From NCBI GenBank assembly GCA_964007475.1, contig OZ023273.1, forward strand, positions 104,468,485 through 104,532,484: 64,000 bases of DNA, in the 5' to 3' direction. The notes beneath the pieces were generated by a model. The model was not told the DNA's origin. It did no database searches and saw only the letters and a list, made by a program, of their open reading frames with translations. A program made the position numbers and the translations under genes. Shown piece after piece: positions 21,813 through 33,645 of the stretch. Source of the stretch: Hybos culiciformis (Eukaryota; Arthropoda; Insecta; Diptera; Hybotidae). Position 1 is the first letter of the stretch, and each line of letters begins with the position of its first letter.

Positions 21813-24800
21813 TTATATTTTATCTAATTGTTTGGTTACTTTTAAGTAGTGATTGATTTTAACAATATTTTCTTTTTTGCAATCTTCTAGGAGTTCTGTT
21901 GGTTTTGTATTGTTAAATATTTGTATTCTGAAGTTGTTGAAAAATTTGCAATCGTTTAAAAAGTGGGTTAACGATAAGTTGGATTTGCAATAATCACAAA
22001 ATGGTTTAATTTTTGGACTATTTAGTAGGTATTCGTGGGTGAGTTTAGTGTGCCCAAAACGTAGTCTGATGAAGTTTATTAGTTGTTTCTTGGTGCATTT
22101 TGTTGGGTATAAACTTTTGATGCCATTTTTGTTTATTGCTGAATAGAAGTTGTTAACACCGTTCCATTTCTCTAATAAATAGTTCTCATGCTTTTTATTA
22201 GTTTGTTTTTTAATATCTTTCTCCAATAATTCCAGGTGTTCGAAAATAATTGGAGAAATTGTAGTTAATTTTACGGCTTGGTCAGCCATTTCATTACCTT
22301 CTATGTTGGCATGTCCTGGTACCCATATTAGTTTAATTTTGTTGTTGAATTGGATCAGCAAATCCCTGATGTTGTTGATTATCGGCATTTTGCTGTTGAT
22401 GTTTTTAATTGCTTTAAGTACCGATAGGCTGTCTGTGCATATTAGGTGTTTGCCTTTTTTTGTTGTCATTAATTTAATGGCGGTGTATATCCCTTCCGCT
22501 TCAGCGTGAAAGATAGATGCACTCGGATTTAGTTTAGCCGTTCTTATTATGTTTTTTTTGTTATCAACAATTGCATAGGCTGTATTATATTTATCTTTTG
22601 TACCATCTGTGAAAATTAACGACCAATTTTGATTTATTAATGGATTTACTATTTCAAGAAATAGTTGTTTATATTTAATGTTGGGTGTTGAATCTTTTGA
22701 ATGGTTGGCTAAGCTGCAGTTTATGTTATGAATATTTAATTGCCATGAAGGGTACTTAGGATAGTATTTTGGTATGCTAAGAGGTATTTCGAGATTGGTC
22801 GCTAATGCTATTGTTTTGCATATTGTTGATTTTATTTTTGGCTGCGTTTTCCTTTTTAGCATTGCTTTCATATCTTCTTGTATTGGTGAGGCATATGAAT
22901 ATTTGATTTTAGCTATAAGCCTGATAGTTAGAAGTTCACATCTGTCCGAAATGACAGGTAGACCAGCTTCTTTCAGCATGTTAACAATTGGAGTAGTTCT
23001 GAATGCGCCAAAAGCTGCCCGGATGGCCGCATAATAGGGGCTTTTTATTAGTTGTAAGTTGGTTTTGGAGCAATTTTTGCCATATATCGGTAACCCATAG
23101 TCTATTTTAGATAATATTAGAGCCTTAATTACATTAATTACAGTATTGATATTAGCTTCACTATTATTTCCTGATATCCATTTAATAATATTTAATCTAT
23201 TGTTTAATGATTTTTTTACATCTGTAAGATGAGCTTTCCAATTATATTTATTATCGATAGTGATTCCTAGTAATTTTAATTGGTTCACATTTTCAATAAT
23301 TGCATTGTTTATCTCAAATTGGTAGCCGCTGCAATTTCTTTTTCTGCAAATATGCAGATGTTTACATTTACTATTTGATATTTTAGAGCCTTCAGTGCGG
23401 GACCAATTTTCGATTTCAGTGAATATTGTTTGCAATGTTAATTTAATTTTGTTCATGTCTAAAATTTTAAAATATAATGTTAAGTCATCTGCATATATAC
23501 TGTATTTTATAATTGAGTTAAATTTAGAAATTATAGTATTTAAGTAGTTGAAGGCAATTAAAAAAAGCATTACTGAAATAGGTGATCCTTGCGGGATCCC
23601 ATTTTCTAAAGGTAGGATTGAGGAATATTCGTTGTTAACTCTTGATTTGAATTTCCTGTTGAGCAAGAAACTTTTTACATAATTTATTATTTTGTTGCCA
23701 AAACCAAGGCTAATTAATTGAGTGCAAATTGTGTGTATACCTACTCTATCGAATGCTCTTTCGAAGTCAATCGAGAGTATAGAAACATGATTTTTTGCTG
23801 ATATGGCACCGCAAATAAAGTGGTCTAAATGAAGCAGGGAGTCTTGCGTGCCTTTTTTAGGTTTAAATCCTACTTGATTTTTGTCTATAGTATTCGTTTT
23901 TTCGACATACCATAGTATTCGATTTGAAATAATTTTTTCAAGTATCTTGCTCAGACAGGGTAAGAGGGATATCATTCTGTAACCTTCTACAGAATCTTTT
24001 GGTTTGTTTGGTTTACCTAGTGGAATTATAGAAGCAGTTTTCCATTGTTGTGGGATGTGACCAGCAGTGAGAATATTATTATACAAATTGCAGATTCTAA
24101 TTTTTATTTCTTTTGGTGAATTTTTTATCATCGCATATGATATGCGGTCTAGGCCAGGTGTGTTACCTTTTAAATTGCAAAGTGTGGATTCGAATTCTAA
24201 AAGATTAATGTCCACCTCTATTTTTTTCGCACATTTAGATATATTTTGATTTAATATAGTATTGTTGAGAAATTCTTTTTTTTTTTCTTTGAAATCATTT
24301 GAGAAATATGTGTCCTTTGACAAATTCGACCAATGTTCTGCAAAAGTTTGCGCTATTAATTTTGGGTCTGTTAAGCTACTGTTATTAGAGTTTAGTATTG
24401 TAATTTTTTGAGGGTCATAATTACCAGATAAAGTTTTAATATTTTTCCAGATTTTTTGAATAGGTGATTTAGGAGAAATTTCGGAGGTAAATTTATTGAA
24501 AGCTTTATTTTTAGAAGTTTTTAAACTTAATTTGAATTTAGCTCTATTTTTCTTAAATTCTATTAAGTTAATAGATGTTGGATTTAATCTGTATTTTTTC
24601 CAGGATTTATTTCTAGCTTTACGTAATTTCTCTAATTCGTAGTTCCACCATGGAAGTTTTTTTTTGATTTTGGGTGGTGAAGATTGTGGAATAGAGTCGT
24701 TAGCACTCATTCTTATTAATTTATTGATACAAGCCGCTTCTTTATTTATATTAACTTTTTCCTGTGGAAGAAGTAAAGAGTGGTTTTTAATCAAATTTTT

Positions 24801-25520
24801 TTGAAATTTGTCCCAGTCGGCACGATTTAATAGGTATTTTGGTAAGAACTTTATCTTGGAACAATTAGCTGGATTAATTATTTTGATAAAAATTGGAAAA
24901 TGGTCGCTGCTGTGTAATGAGTCGGAGATTTCCCAACCACATAGAGGGGCTATTTTAGATGTGCATAGTGAGATATCGATATGTGTGAATGTATTGTGTG
25001 TTGAGAAGTGTGTCGCTGAGCCATCATTAAGTGTAATTAAATTCTTTGCATTGATGAAATTTTCGATTGCTACGCCTCTTTGGTTGCTTTTTGGTGACCC
25101 CCAGTATGGGCTCCACCCGTTGAAATCACCCAAAATTAGAAACTGATTTTGATCGTTATTAATTAATTGTTCTAAGTTGAAGCTTGTTAAAAGTTGGGAA
25201 GGTGAAAAGTAGCAAGAGATGACTGTAAAACTAGGTGTACTGGAGATTATGGCCGAAATGGAATCTGAGTTAATATTTGTAAATTTATGGGGAATGCTTT
25301 TTTTTATTAGGAGACCAACTCCTTGTTTTGCATTGGTAAAAAATGGAGAATTTGAGAAAATGCCGTCATAATTTTTAGGTATGTATGCTTTTTTATTAAA
25401 TGGTACATGCGTTTCTTGGATTGCAATTATATCGGGGTTTTGTTCCTTAATTAGTATTTGCAGTTCACTAAAATTGTGTTGGTAGCCTTTAATGTTCCAC
25501 TGTAAAATTTTTATAGACAT
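21813..25520 (-). CDS. LINE ORF2: endonuclease, reverse transcriptase, RNase H
   Basis: This is a 1235-residue polyprotein-type enzyme that nicks target DNA, copies the element RNA from the nick and removes the RNA strand. I start at ATG 25520 (MSIKILQWN). The frame stays open to a TTG at 25577, but the APE endonuclease motif starts just after the ATG. The APE-type endonuclease covers about residues 1-225: QWN near 8, QETH around E36, GDFN 131-134, HID with D182, SDH 205-207. The RT covers about 450-800: SIDFERAFD with D585, GIPQGSP around 641, YADD 676-679, LLGITID around 750. RNase H covers about 965-1085: TDGT with D972, HAEAE with E1007, CTDS with D1030, and GHANIEGNEMAD with H1070 and D1080. 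A C-terminal C-x2-C-x7-H-x4-C is at 1175-1191. No stop or frameshift is present and all catalytic residues that I can identify are kept. It is somewhat longer than I-factor ORF2 as I recall it (a little under 1100 residues). Confidence 0.93.
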   Translation of the reverse strand: MSIKILQWNIKGYQHNFSELQILIKEQNPDIIAIQETHVPFNKKAYIPKNYDGIFSNSPFFTNAKQGVGLLIKKSIPHKFTNINSDSISAIISSTPSFTVISCYFSPSQLLTSFNLEQLINNDQNQFLILGDFNGWSPYWGSPKSNQRGVAIENFINAKNLITLNDGSATHFSTHNTFTHIDISLCTSKIAPLCGWEISDSLHSSDHFPIFIKIINPANCSKIKFLPKYLLNRADWDKFQKNLIKNHSLLLPQEKVNINKEAACINKLIRMSANDSIPQSSPPKIKKKLPWWNYELEKLRKARNKSWKKYRLNPTSINLIEFKKNRAKFKLSLKTSKNKAFNKFTSEISPKSPIQKIWKNIKTLSGNYDPQKITILNSNNSSLTDPKLIAQTFAEHWSNLSKDTYFSNDFKEKKKEFLNNTILNQNISKCAKKIEVDINLLEFESTLCNLKGNTPGLDRISYAMIKNSPKEIKIRICNLYNNILTAGHIPQQWKTASIIPLGKPNKPKDSVEGYRMISLLPCLSKILEKIISNRILWYVEKTNTIDKNQVGFKPKKGTQDSLLHLDHFICGAISAKNHVSILSIDFERAFDRVGIHTICTQLISLGFGNKIINYVKSFLLNRKFKSRVNNEYSSILPLENGIPQGSPISVMLFLIAFNYLNTIISKFNSIIKYSIYADDLTLYFKILDMNKIKLTLQTIFTEIENWSRTEGSKISNSKCKHLHICRKRNCSGYQFEINNAIIENVNQLKLLGITIDNKYNWKAHLTDVKKSLNNRLNIIKWISGNNSEANINTVINVIKALILSKIDYGLPIYGKNCSKTNLQLIKSPYYAAIRAAFGAFRTTPIVNMLKEAGLPVISDRCELLTIRLIAKIKYSYASPIQEDMKAMLKRKTQPKIKSTICKTIALATNLEIPLSIPKYYPKYPSWQLNIHNINCSLANHSKDSTPNIKYKQLFLEIVNPLINQNWSLIFTDGTKDKYNTAYAIVDNKKNIIRTAKLNPSASIFHAEAEGIYTAIKLMTTKKGKHLICTDSLSVLKAIKNINSKMPIINNIRDLLIQFNNKIKLIWVPGHANIEGNEMADQAVKLTTISPIIFEHLELLEKDIKKQTNKKHENYLLEKWNGVNNFYSAINKNGIKSLYPTKCTKKQLINFIRLRFGHTKLTHEYLLNSPKIKPFCDYCKSNLSLTHFLNDCKFFNNFRIQIFNNTKPTELLEDCKKENIVKINHYLKVTKQLDKI

Positions 25521-25589
25521 AAATAGGAATATAGTTATAGATTTTATGATTTTAATATAATATAAGTTATAATGCAACAGATAAAATGT
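25521..25589 (-). other. Spacer between LINE ORF1 and ORF2
   Basis: There are 69 bases between the ORF1 TAG and the ORF2 ATG. ORF2 lies in a different frame. There is no conserved structure that I can see, so ORF2 would depend on re-initiation or internal initiation. Confidence 0.7.
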
Positions 25590-26863
25590 CTAATTTGACA
25601 TTTCGTCTTGATCTGATGTTAAATTTAAATTTGAATTAGGAAGACTAATTTGTGAGAGTATGTTTAATGATGGTTGATTTGAATTGAGATTAGAGTTTTT
25701 GGGTAGGGTTTCATTATGATTTTGTGGTTGATAAAAATTGTTTAAGCTATTAGTTGGTTGAAATATGTTCGAATTAGAAATGTTTTGCATGAAATTTTGA
25801 ATTGGCTTTGATTGAATTTGTGTTGTGTTTTTTTGTGGTATTGAAGTTTGATTTTCTTTATTATTTTCTTTGTTAATTTCTCTTTCTATTTTTTTTTTAA
25901 CAATAATTTTTGCGTCTTCGATAGAGGTAGTGGGAACTGTTTTTAAATTTATGTATTGTGGATTTTTTTCGATGTATTCGGCTGATTCCTTGAACGATGC
26001 TTTATTTATTGTTTGATGTTTAACAATTGCTTTTCTTTTTTGTATTTCGGGGCATAATTTGTTACTTGCGATATGTTCATTTTTGCAGTTAATGCAGCTA
26101 ATTTTTTTGCACTCGTCTGGGTTGTGGAAATTTTCTGAACAAATTTCGCATTTCTTTTCAGACTTGCATCTGTTTTTTGTATGGCCTAGCTTAAAACAAA
26201 TTCTGCATTACATTGGATTTGGTATGTAATTGTCAACAGGGAAAATAGTGAAGCCAATTTTTACTTCTTTAGGAATATTATAGCTGTTGAAAGTGAGGAT
26301 GTGTAGGGGGGTGTTTTTGACTTTACCATCGTAGTACTTAGTTATTTTCTTGCATTGGATCACATTTTGATCGCGCATTCCATCAACAATTTCCGATTCC
26401 GTTAACTGGGTTATAATTGGGGCAAAAATAACGCCCTTGCTGTAATTAAGAGTAGGATGGTACTTAACTTCAACTTCGCAGACGCCGGCTAGAGATTTGG
26501 TTTTTAAAAATTTTTGTGCTTGAGTTTCATTACGAACAAGTATTAACAAGTCACCTTGTTTTGTAAATTTCGCGTCAATAAAATTTTGCACGATGCCTTC
26601 AATTGATTTTGTAATTAAAAATACATTATACGAACTAAGCGGTTTTTCGGCAACTTTGCTTTTTATTACCAAGTATTTAGGGTTGTCTTTGCTGTTGAAG
26701 GTATGATTATTGCGATTATTTTGAAGAGTGAGCGGGGGAAGCTATTGAAAGACTCTAAACTGGGACTTTTACCATTGTTTTTTTTCTTACGTATCGGCTC
26801 GTCATCATTTAGATTCTCCAGAATCTTGTAATAGTTAGAGCCCCTCGCGGGGTCTCTCGCCAT
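25590..26863 (-). pseudogene. LINE ORF1 (gag-like RNA-binding protein), two lesions
   Basis: ORF1 proteins coat LINE RNA in the cytoplasm and bring it to the nucleus. ATG at 26861-26863 opens MARDPARGSNYYKIL. About 40 codons later the frame is lost at a run of five G (plus strand, 26734-26738). One extra base there would lead straight into the next frame, which carries NPKYLVIKS and an RRM-like region ending TLNYSKGVIFAP, a motif typical of Jockey/I ORF1. A TAA at 26208-26210, right after NPM, interrupts the frame immediately before the zinc knuckles. Past it the same frame runs on to TAG at 25590. Knuckles: C-x2-C-x4-H-x4-C (26207-26166), C-x2-C-x4-H-x4-C (26150-26109), and a variant C-x2-C-x3-H-x6-C (26096-26052). 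The tail is rich in Asn, Gln and Lys. If undamaged it would be about 424 residues, close to I-factor ORF1 size. Confidence 0.88.
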
Positions 26864-27060
26864 CTTAGAAATTATTTTCTATTGGTGTAGAGTTGTTGTA
26901 TTTAATCAAAATGTGCTTCTTGTGAGACAATAATTTAAGAATAAAATTAATTTAACACGTTGTACTCTATTGTCTGTAGAAACAATATAATTTTATATTT
27001 TATTTTGCCTATGATCAATAAACGATGTGTTATCAACGAGAGATTGATAAAGACTGATAA
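26864..27060 (-). promoter_or_regulatory. LINE 5' UTR with initiator-type internal promoter
   Basis: The element strand begins TTATCAGTCTTTATCAATC. TCAGTC (27057-27052) matches the arthropod initiator TCAGTY, which Jockey/I-type LINEs use at their very first bases to start transcription from inside the element. ACATC at about +28 matches the downstream promoter element at four of five positions, which is weak. A perfect 7-bp inverted pair (TTATCAA 27030-27036, TTGATAA 27044-27050) lies next to it. The leader up to the ORF1 ATG is just under 200 bases. Confidence 0.65.
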
Positions 27061-27071
27061 AAAATTTCTTA
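27061..27071. repeat. Target-site duplication of the I-type LINE (5' side)
   Basis: AAAATTTCTTA is identical to 21554-21564. It lies four bases outside the TCAGTC initiator. Confidence 0.7.
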
Positions 27072-30000
27072 AAAATATGAAATGAATCTAAATATATATA
27101 TTTTTAAATATATTTCCAAATCAATGTTAATCATTGAGTGGGCCGTATTTAAATATAAATTTTAATTATCTTCAATGTACGTGCAAAAACTGTAAGCCCT
27201 GAAATGAAAGAAGAAAATGTATTGAAAACCTTTTCTAAAACAGATTAGGTGCTCTTAGAAATATTAAATTACGCCCACACAAAATTAGATATCGATAAAG
27301 AAAAATCCATTTTATTAAATAATTAGCTTATTTTAAAACCTCCAGTCACTCTTGGAGCCTAACCATTTTTTAAGATTGCTTTAATTGATATGTAAATATT
27401 TACCCACCAAATTAATTTGCATTAAAAATTCATTATAAAATTTAAAATTTATATGAAAATTATTTATGCCCTTTATCAGTTGAGAATTTCTAGCTCCAAA
27501 ATCCCCAATCTCTGTTAACCTGGATGAAAATGAAGAACATTGCGTATATTTTGCATTGATACGCTGGAAATCGATCAAGTAGTTTAATAGTTTTATACAT
27601 TTAAGTGTGGAACGTATGAAAAAAAAAAGTAAAAATTAAAGTTCATTTTACCAATTTTCATGGGAAAATTAATAGAAATTGCAAATAACATAATCTACAA
27701 ATTCTAACCAAAACACCTAATCTGAACATGCAATAATAATATCTAACACTACTAAACAATTCCACAATACTTTTTTAAAAATAGTTTTTCTTGAATAGTA
27801 AAACAATTATTTTAAATTGAAATTCTAATAGGTTATCTCAAATTTTAGAAGAAGAGTTTTTAATTGAGATCTTCAGGGGATGATGATTCTAAAATTAAAA
27901 CTTTCAAATTTGAGTTTTTAATTAGCTTTTGCACTCTAAAGAGCAGTTAATGTAATTTCAAATTTCAAATTAAAAAAAATAAAAAAAATTTATTTACGAT
28001 TTTTTTTTAAAAATTCAAAATGAATAAAATTTTAATTAAAATTTTTGGTTTTATTTTAAATAATTTTTAAAAAGCAAAAATTTTATTGATGTTAAAGAAT
28101 CAAAAAAAAAAAAATATAAAATAGAAATTTCTTAATTTTCATTTTATTATCTTGAATCTTTGTGGTCATTAAAAGTTTAAGTGCATATTTAAAATACTAA
28201 CTTTTATGAATATACATATAAGTACGACATATATATTGTGTGAACTTGTACACATATATAGAACATAGAATTTTGTATCAATAAAATTATTAAAGTTTTT
28301 GAAAAATATATATGTATATATTCTTTTTGTTATACTTTTTGATATTCCTTTTTGATACTCCTCCTTGTTCCTTTTCTATATATGATTTTGTGGTATTTTT
28401 TTTTATTAAAAATAATGGTTATTTAAATACAATTTCGATTATTATTTTGTTAAAGAAAATATAATTCTTTCATAATTTTTTCTCTCATATGAATATTTGA
28501 ATATTTTTCATTAATTTTATTCAGAAAGAAGTTGGATTTCGCAATAAAAATTATATTTAGCACTTGTTTTAGAATATTATAGCAGAAGCTTAGTGTTATA
28601 AAATTAAAGATATAAGTCACATACATTTTAAAATATATGAGAATTGATAATAGGCAGATGTACGCTTATAGCACCATTCAATTTAAATTCAGAAGAATCT
28701 TCCTTTTTATTTCATTCTCGATAAGTAGTTTCAACTTATAATAATTTTATGTTTACATTTTAAGACATAAATATCAAACAACTGTGTCAGATTATTCAAA
28801 GAAATAAATTTTTTATTAATCACCAAGTAAGCTCATGAGTCGAAGAAATTTTGAATGTTTCTGGTTTAGTTATTATGAATTTATATTAAAGTGGATTACA
28901 CCAAGATGACATAAAAAGTTACTGAGAAAATTTACGGAACCTTTATACACGTATAATATTTTAATGCACTTAAAATAATCAATTGAACATCCCATATGTA
29001 CTATACATAAAGTTAATAAATTTTATAATTTAGAATTAGAGAGAGTAAATTTTGCCTTATCAAACCCTTTTTAGTTAAATTAATATTTTATTCCAGTGAA
29101 AAAGAAAATTATAAGTTTAATCATTTAAAAGCATCATTCTGATGAATTTCTGAAGATAATATGAACCAATTGGAATATTTATTTTATATGACGTTGAAAT
29201 GGAAAGTTTTATCAAATTTCAATCCATAACTTAATAGGAAAACCTATATTTATCATTAAAATACCAGATCTGATGTAAATAAGATTTTTGTACACAAATA
29301 CCAAACCTATTTGTGGTCTTATATTCATGCAGCTATTAAAAAGAAATTTATAATATATAAATCTACCTTCTAGTCCATACAAATCTTTTGGTATCTATAC
29401 AGTTTATATTTACGTACCGATTTTTGGTTATTTGAAGGTGAAAAAAACACTTTTGATTTTAAATCAAAGGCTTTTTTTCAACTGCAAATCATCAAGTTAT
29501 TTCTTTTATGGTTTACACAGTATAAGAAATATATAGAGTTCAATCAATTAAAATCAAACAAAAGCATTTTAACTTAAATTTCCAGTGTTAGCTATTTGGT
29601 TATAATAAAACTGTTAAAATTTGAAATAATTTATTATTTGCATAGAAAATGGAATTGGAATCCAAAATAAAAAATTCTTTAAATTGTTTTAATTATTATC
29701 ATTTATAGCCTAAAAATTCCTAAGATAGATTTGGGTATGCTTTAAGATTTTTTTTTATATCTTAATGAATTGGTTTTTATATCTTAATGAATTGGTGAAC
29801 AAATAAATTTTTTCGAGTCTAAATTTGTTTCCAACACTTAAACATTGATACCCCAAAGTTTGATATCTTTTAATTTCTGACTATAAACTGATGCCAAAGA
29901 ATAATATTTTTTTTAAAGTTTCATACTCTTTTCAAATAATTTGAAGTTAAACCAAATAAATTACAAGAATCTTGATAAACTTTCACCTCAAATAAGATCC

Positions 30001-33000
30001 CTACTTAATTTTTAATTTATTTTCTTAAGATTACTGTAAGTAATCAAAAATAATAATATAAAGGAAAGAACTCTACATTTATAAATGTAAGTATACGTAG
30101 AAGTGTATATAGGATAAAAAAAAAATAATAAAAATAAAAATTATATTCAAACATAACACTATTCCAAAGTAAAACAAACATTGCTTTCATTTTATCAATA
30201 AATATAATTTAATCATGATGATCCTTTTACTTTATAAATATTATAATCCTTAACCCTTTAAGTGTTTTTTAGTTCGTTTTTTTTTATTTTTATTCTTTAT
30301 CTTTTTAGATTTTTTGGAATTTATTTCATGAGTGTCTTTAAGTTTTCTTTCGAATATTTTTTTTTTTTTATGAGAACTACATGTGTCCTTACATGGAAAC
30401 GAAATGTGTAGATGTGTAAATTTAACATAAATTTTATTGTCATCCTTTCTTGAGGGAACCATCACAGATGAACCTCAAAGTTCAAAGAGTTTTCAATTTT
30501 AAAAACATTTGTAAATTATAAATTTTTTTTTATTTTTTTGCCATTATTACTTAAAGGTTATTTATCTAGATTTTTTTTTCTTTATTATTATTATGTTTTG
30601 GATAATGGAAAATTCAGAAAAGAGTCGATCTTATTATTTTGAGGATTTCTGGAAGGTTAAAAGTTTTCTGCTTGAATGATTTTTAAGGATATTTTGTAGT
30701 TTATGAACTAATGGGAAATATAATAAGAAGTGACAAAATTTTGTGCTTAGTGTATATATTTTAATTGTATACTTTATTGTTTTTACTTCTTTTTCTTTTT
30801 TGTTAACTAACTATTTATGTATAGGCTTATCAAGATTACCCTGCGACATATTGAAAAGTAAATTCATTTATTATAGAATTTTAAATTAAACATTTTAAGT
30901 ATCAGAAATTTTGTTTTTTGTTCTGAACCTCTTTTTTTAAGGGAAAACAAAATCTAACTATAGCTAATAAGTCTAAATAGGGTCAAAAACCAAAGTAGTT
31001 AGTACTCTATCTTAAGTTTCTATTATAATTAGATTATAATAAAAATTAAATAAATAAATAAATAAATAAATAAGGGGAAACAAAACTGTGTACTGACTTT
31101 CTATGGAATCGTAACTTATATATATTTCCCAATAACGCGATATTTATAATAATCTTCAGAGTTTCTGTTCTGACATTCTATTTAAATATTTATAAGTACC
31201 GCAGATAGAATTTTGATATTTTTTGTGGGTGGAAATGTTAATTTATCATGAACAAGGAAATATTTCCATGAGTTCTAATTGCACATTTTGAAGTTTATCT
31301 CGATATACTGTGCATTTTTCTAACAATTTTTTTATTTTAAAGGTCATATCCGTACTTGTTTTAAACATTATTAATAAAAAAATTATAAACAAGAATTACA
31401 ATTGTGTACAAAGTATCGATTTAAACTTTCTCTAGAGAAAATTTTATGTTTATCTTTCTATAATATTTTCCCTTATTCATAAGAAAATGTTATTTCATAA
31501 ATTGCATATTAATTTTTCATTTAAATGATTGGAAAAGCAATAATGTATCACAATATGAATTTATTTTTAAAAATTAATTTATTGCTTGAAGAATTTTAAG
31601 ATTTAAATTTTTATATACTGTTTTTGTTTTATAAAGGCAACAATTTCCTATTTTTTTTTGTGAATTCAGGCTTAGCGTCATTAACATCAGAATTTTTGAA
31701 TATGTTTATTTTGAAATTTTACTATGTTTATGTTGCAAAATGTTGAGAGCTAGAATTGTGTTAATTTTTCATTGAGAATATTGGGATATAGTTTAATAGT
31801 ATTCAAGAATTTTTAACTAATATTTCAATATTTTTTACTTCGGACAACCAAATATATACAATGCATTGAGATTCAATTACCTGAAGTTGTAGTATTACAT
31901 AAAAGCATATCATGTGTAGAAAATATTCAACTTGTCAAGTGGAGAAATATTTGAAGCATCTCATATAGTTGAAACTGTTGATTTTGTGAGTTCCAAATGC
32001 GAAAAATATTAAAATTTTATGTATACAATAAGTGTTTTTTAAATTATGACAAAGTAATGTTTTAAACCAAATAAAAATCATCATGTGTGTGCAGCTACAC
32101 AACCAATAACAATAAATTAGCGTACTCAGTGGCCGTAGTTGAAAAATTAGTCCTGTTTTGCCTTCTACTTTTTATTTTATTTTATTTTTTATCCATGTTC
32201 CTGTAATATATATGGCGCAAAGAACAAAAGATTCATATTCGTTTCAACTGACACAACCATGAATAAAATATGTTGAAATTATGTAAAAAAAAAAAAAAAA
32301 GAAAAAGAGTTTTTTACTAAAAAAAAAAAAATCATTATAATGAAAATATATTTATGTCCTTTGTTCTTATGAATTTTAATGAAACACAATGTGACACCAT
32401 CTTTCATCGCTTCTTTTGTTCTGCAGGATGATTTACCAACGACCATATATTTCACAAAACTATATTCAGCAGAACTTTTATCTTTTATTTTACTTTAGAT
32501 TTTTTATTTTATTTTTTTTTTGTATGTTAGTCGTCTTCAAAAGGATAACCTTCTTTCGTTTTACTGATTTTTTGCTGTTCCAACCTAAACAGAGAGAAAC
32601 TCTTTTGAAGAGAATATCAGTTAAAATATTCAAATAAAGTAAATTGTATATATTAGGCTAATATTTGATTTTAAATATTTTCATCAAAATGTCAGAAGTA
32701 TTCGATGAATCATGGATTTAACTTATTTTGTGATATGGATTGACAGATTTGATACTAAACCTTTTGCCTTATTTTTTTGACGAAAACAAACAGTGCCGAG
32801 CAAGTACATCAAAATGGAAGGTTTTTTAGTAATTGTCTAGAATTTCTTGCTCATATGTTTCCCATTACAACGATTTTAGAAATGTTGGCTTTACACAATT
32901 AGTTCTTTAAATTGGGAAATTCAGTTCAAAGCCAGAACTATACTTTAGAAATAAACACACTATGAATTCTATATACTTTCATTTACTTATCGTTTGCTCT

Positions 33001-33637
33001 TATTTGTAATAAAAAACAATTTAAAAATTTATAAAAAACATTTTTTTTCTATCTATAATACACCTTAATTGGTACTGCTAAAATTCAAGAAATTAAATAA
33101 AATGTATTTCTACATAAAAAATTAATTTTTTCAATAAATGAAGAAAAGTTTGATTTATCTATCTTTTGTCGTTGTAAAAACAGCGAACTAAGAGTTTAAA
33201 ATTCATCTGATAGTTTTATTTTAAGTTAACTTAAAGTTAGAGGGTATCTATTCTGTTCGAACCCATTTTATATTTCTTGATATTTGTTTTAACATTATTT
33301 TTTATTACTACCACACCCGGCATACAATATTTTTGTCATTATTTTTGTGGTTTTCCTGAAGCCAAAAAAATTGAAATAAAACTACCCACATGGCGTGGTA
33401 ATTTTTTTTTTTTTTTTGTACTTGTTTCACTTTCAGATAATAAATTTTAGGACACTTCAATTATTTTGCCTTGTATTTTTATTTTTTTTTTAAATTAAAC
33501 AAATTGAATTAAAATTATTTGCTAGAAATAAAACGGTCATAAAAAATTATTTACTTACGCGTAAAAGTAGACAAAAAAAAAAAGTTGACAGACTAACGTT
33601 TTTTACATTGTATATATTTCGTTTATTTTTGTTTCAC
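27072..33637. other. Long AT-rich non-coding stretch
   Basis: No gene is recognisable over more than 6 kb. It contains an (AAAT)n microsatellite at about 31046-31073 and a 23-bp duplication, TTTTTATATCTTAATGAATT followed by GGT (29752-29774 and 29774-29796). The 65-73-codon frames in it have AT-driven composition and no recognisable domain. Confidence 0.6.
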
Positions 33638-33645
33638 CATAAAAC
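33638..33645. repeat. 8-bp target-site duplication, left copy
   Basis: CATAAAAC is identical to 34443-34450 and lies directly outside the terminal inverted repeat. Eight bases is the diagnostic length for hAT transposons. Confidence 0.88.

Larger units (their letters stand above)
21565..27060 (-). mobile_element. Full-length I-clade non-LTR retrotransposon
   Basis: Read on the minus strand, the element has a 5' UTR starting with a TCAGTC initiator, then ORF1 (gag-like, 26863-25590), a 69-bp spacer, ORF2 (25520-21813), a 3' UTR with a strong hairpin, and a (TAA)6 tail. It is about 5.5 kb and is flanked by an 11-bp duplication. ORF1 with three zinc knuckles, ORF2 with endonuclease, RT and RNase H, and a TAA-repeat tail instead of poly(A) together are the hallmarks of the I clade (I factor of Drosophila). 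Such elements move by target-primed reverse transcription. ORF2 is open, but ORF1 has a frameshift and a stop, so this copy is probably not autonomous. The gaps between features match a complete, not 5'-truncated, insertion. Confidence 0.9.

Noticed and set aside
22303..25146. Plus-strand frames of 60-112 codons opposite the LINE ORF2
   Set aside because: They are antisense shadows of the 1235-codon ORF2.
25521..25577. Upstream extension of ORF2 to 25577
   Set aside because: It begins with TTG, and the extra 19 residues are AT-driven. The ATG at 25520 sits directly before the conserved endonuclease start.
26208..26672. 154-codon frame as a gene of its own
   Set aside because: Its first codon is TTG, and the same frame continues upstream with NSKDNPKY and downstream past the TAA with the zinc knuckles. 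It is the middle of the broken ORF1.
27023..27028. Downstream promoter element of the LINE
   Set aside because: ACATC matches the consensus at four of five positions, but the key G is missing. It is mentioned only as weak.
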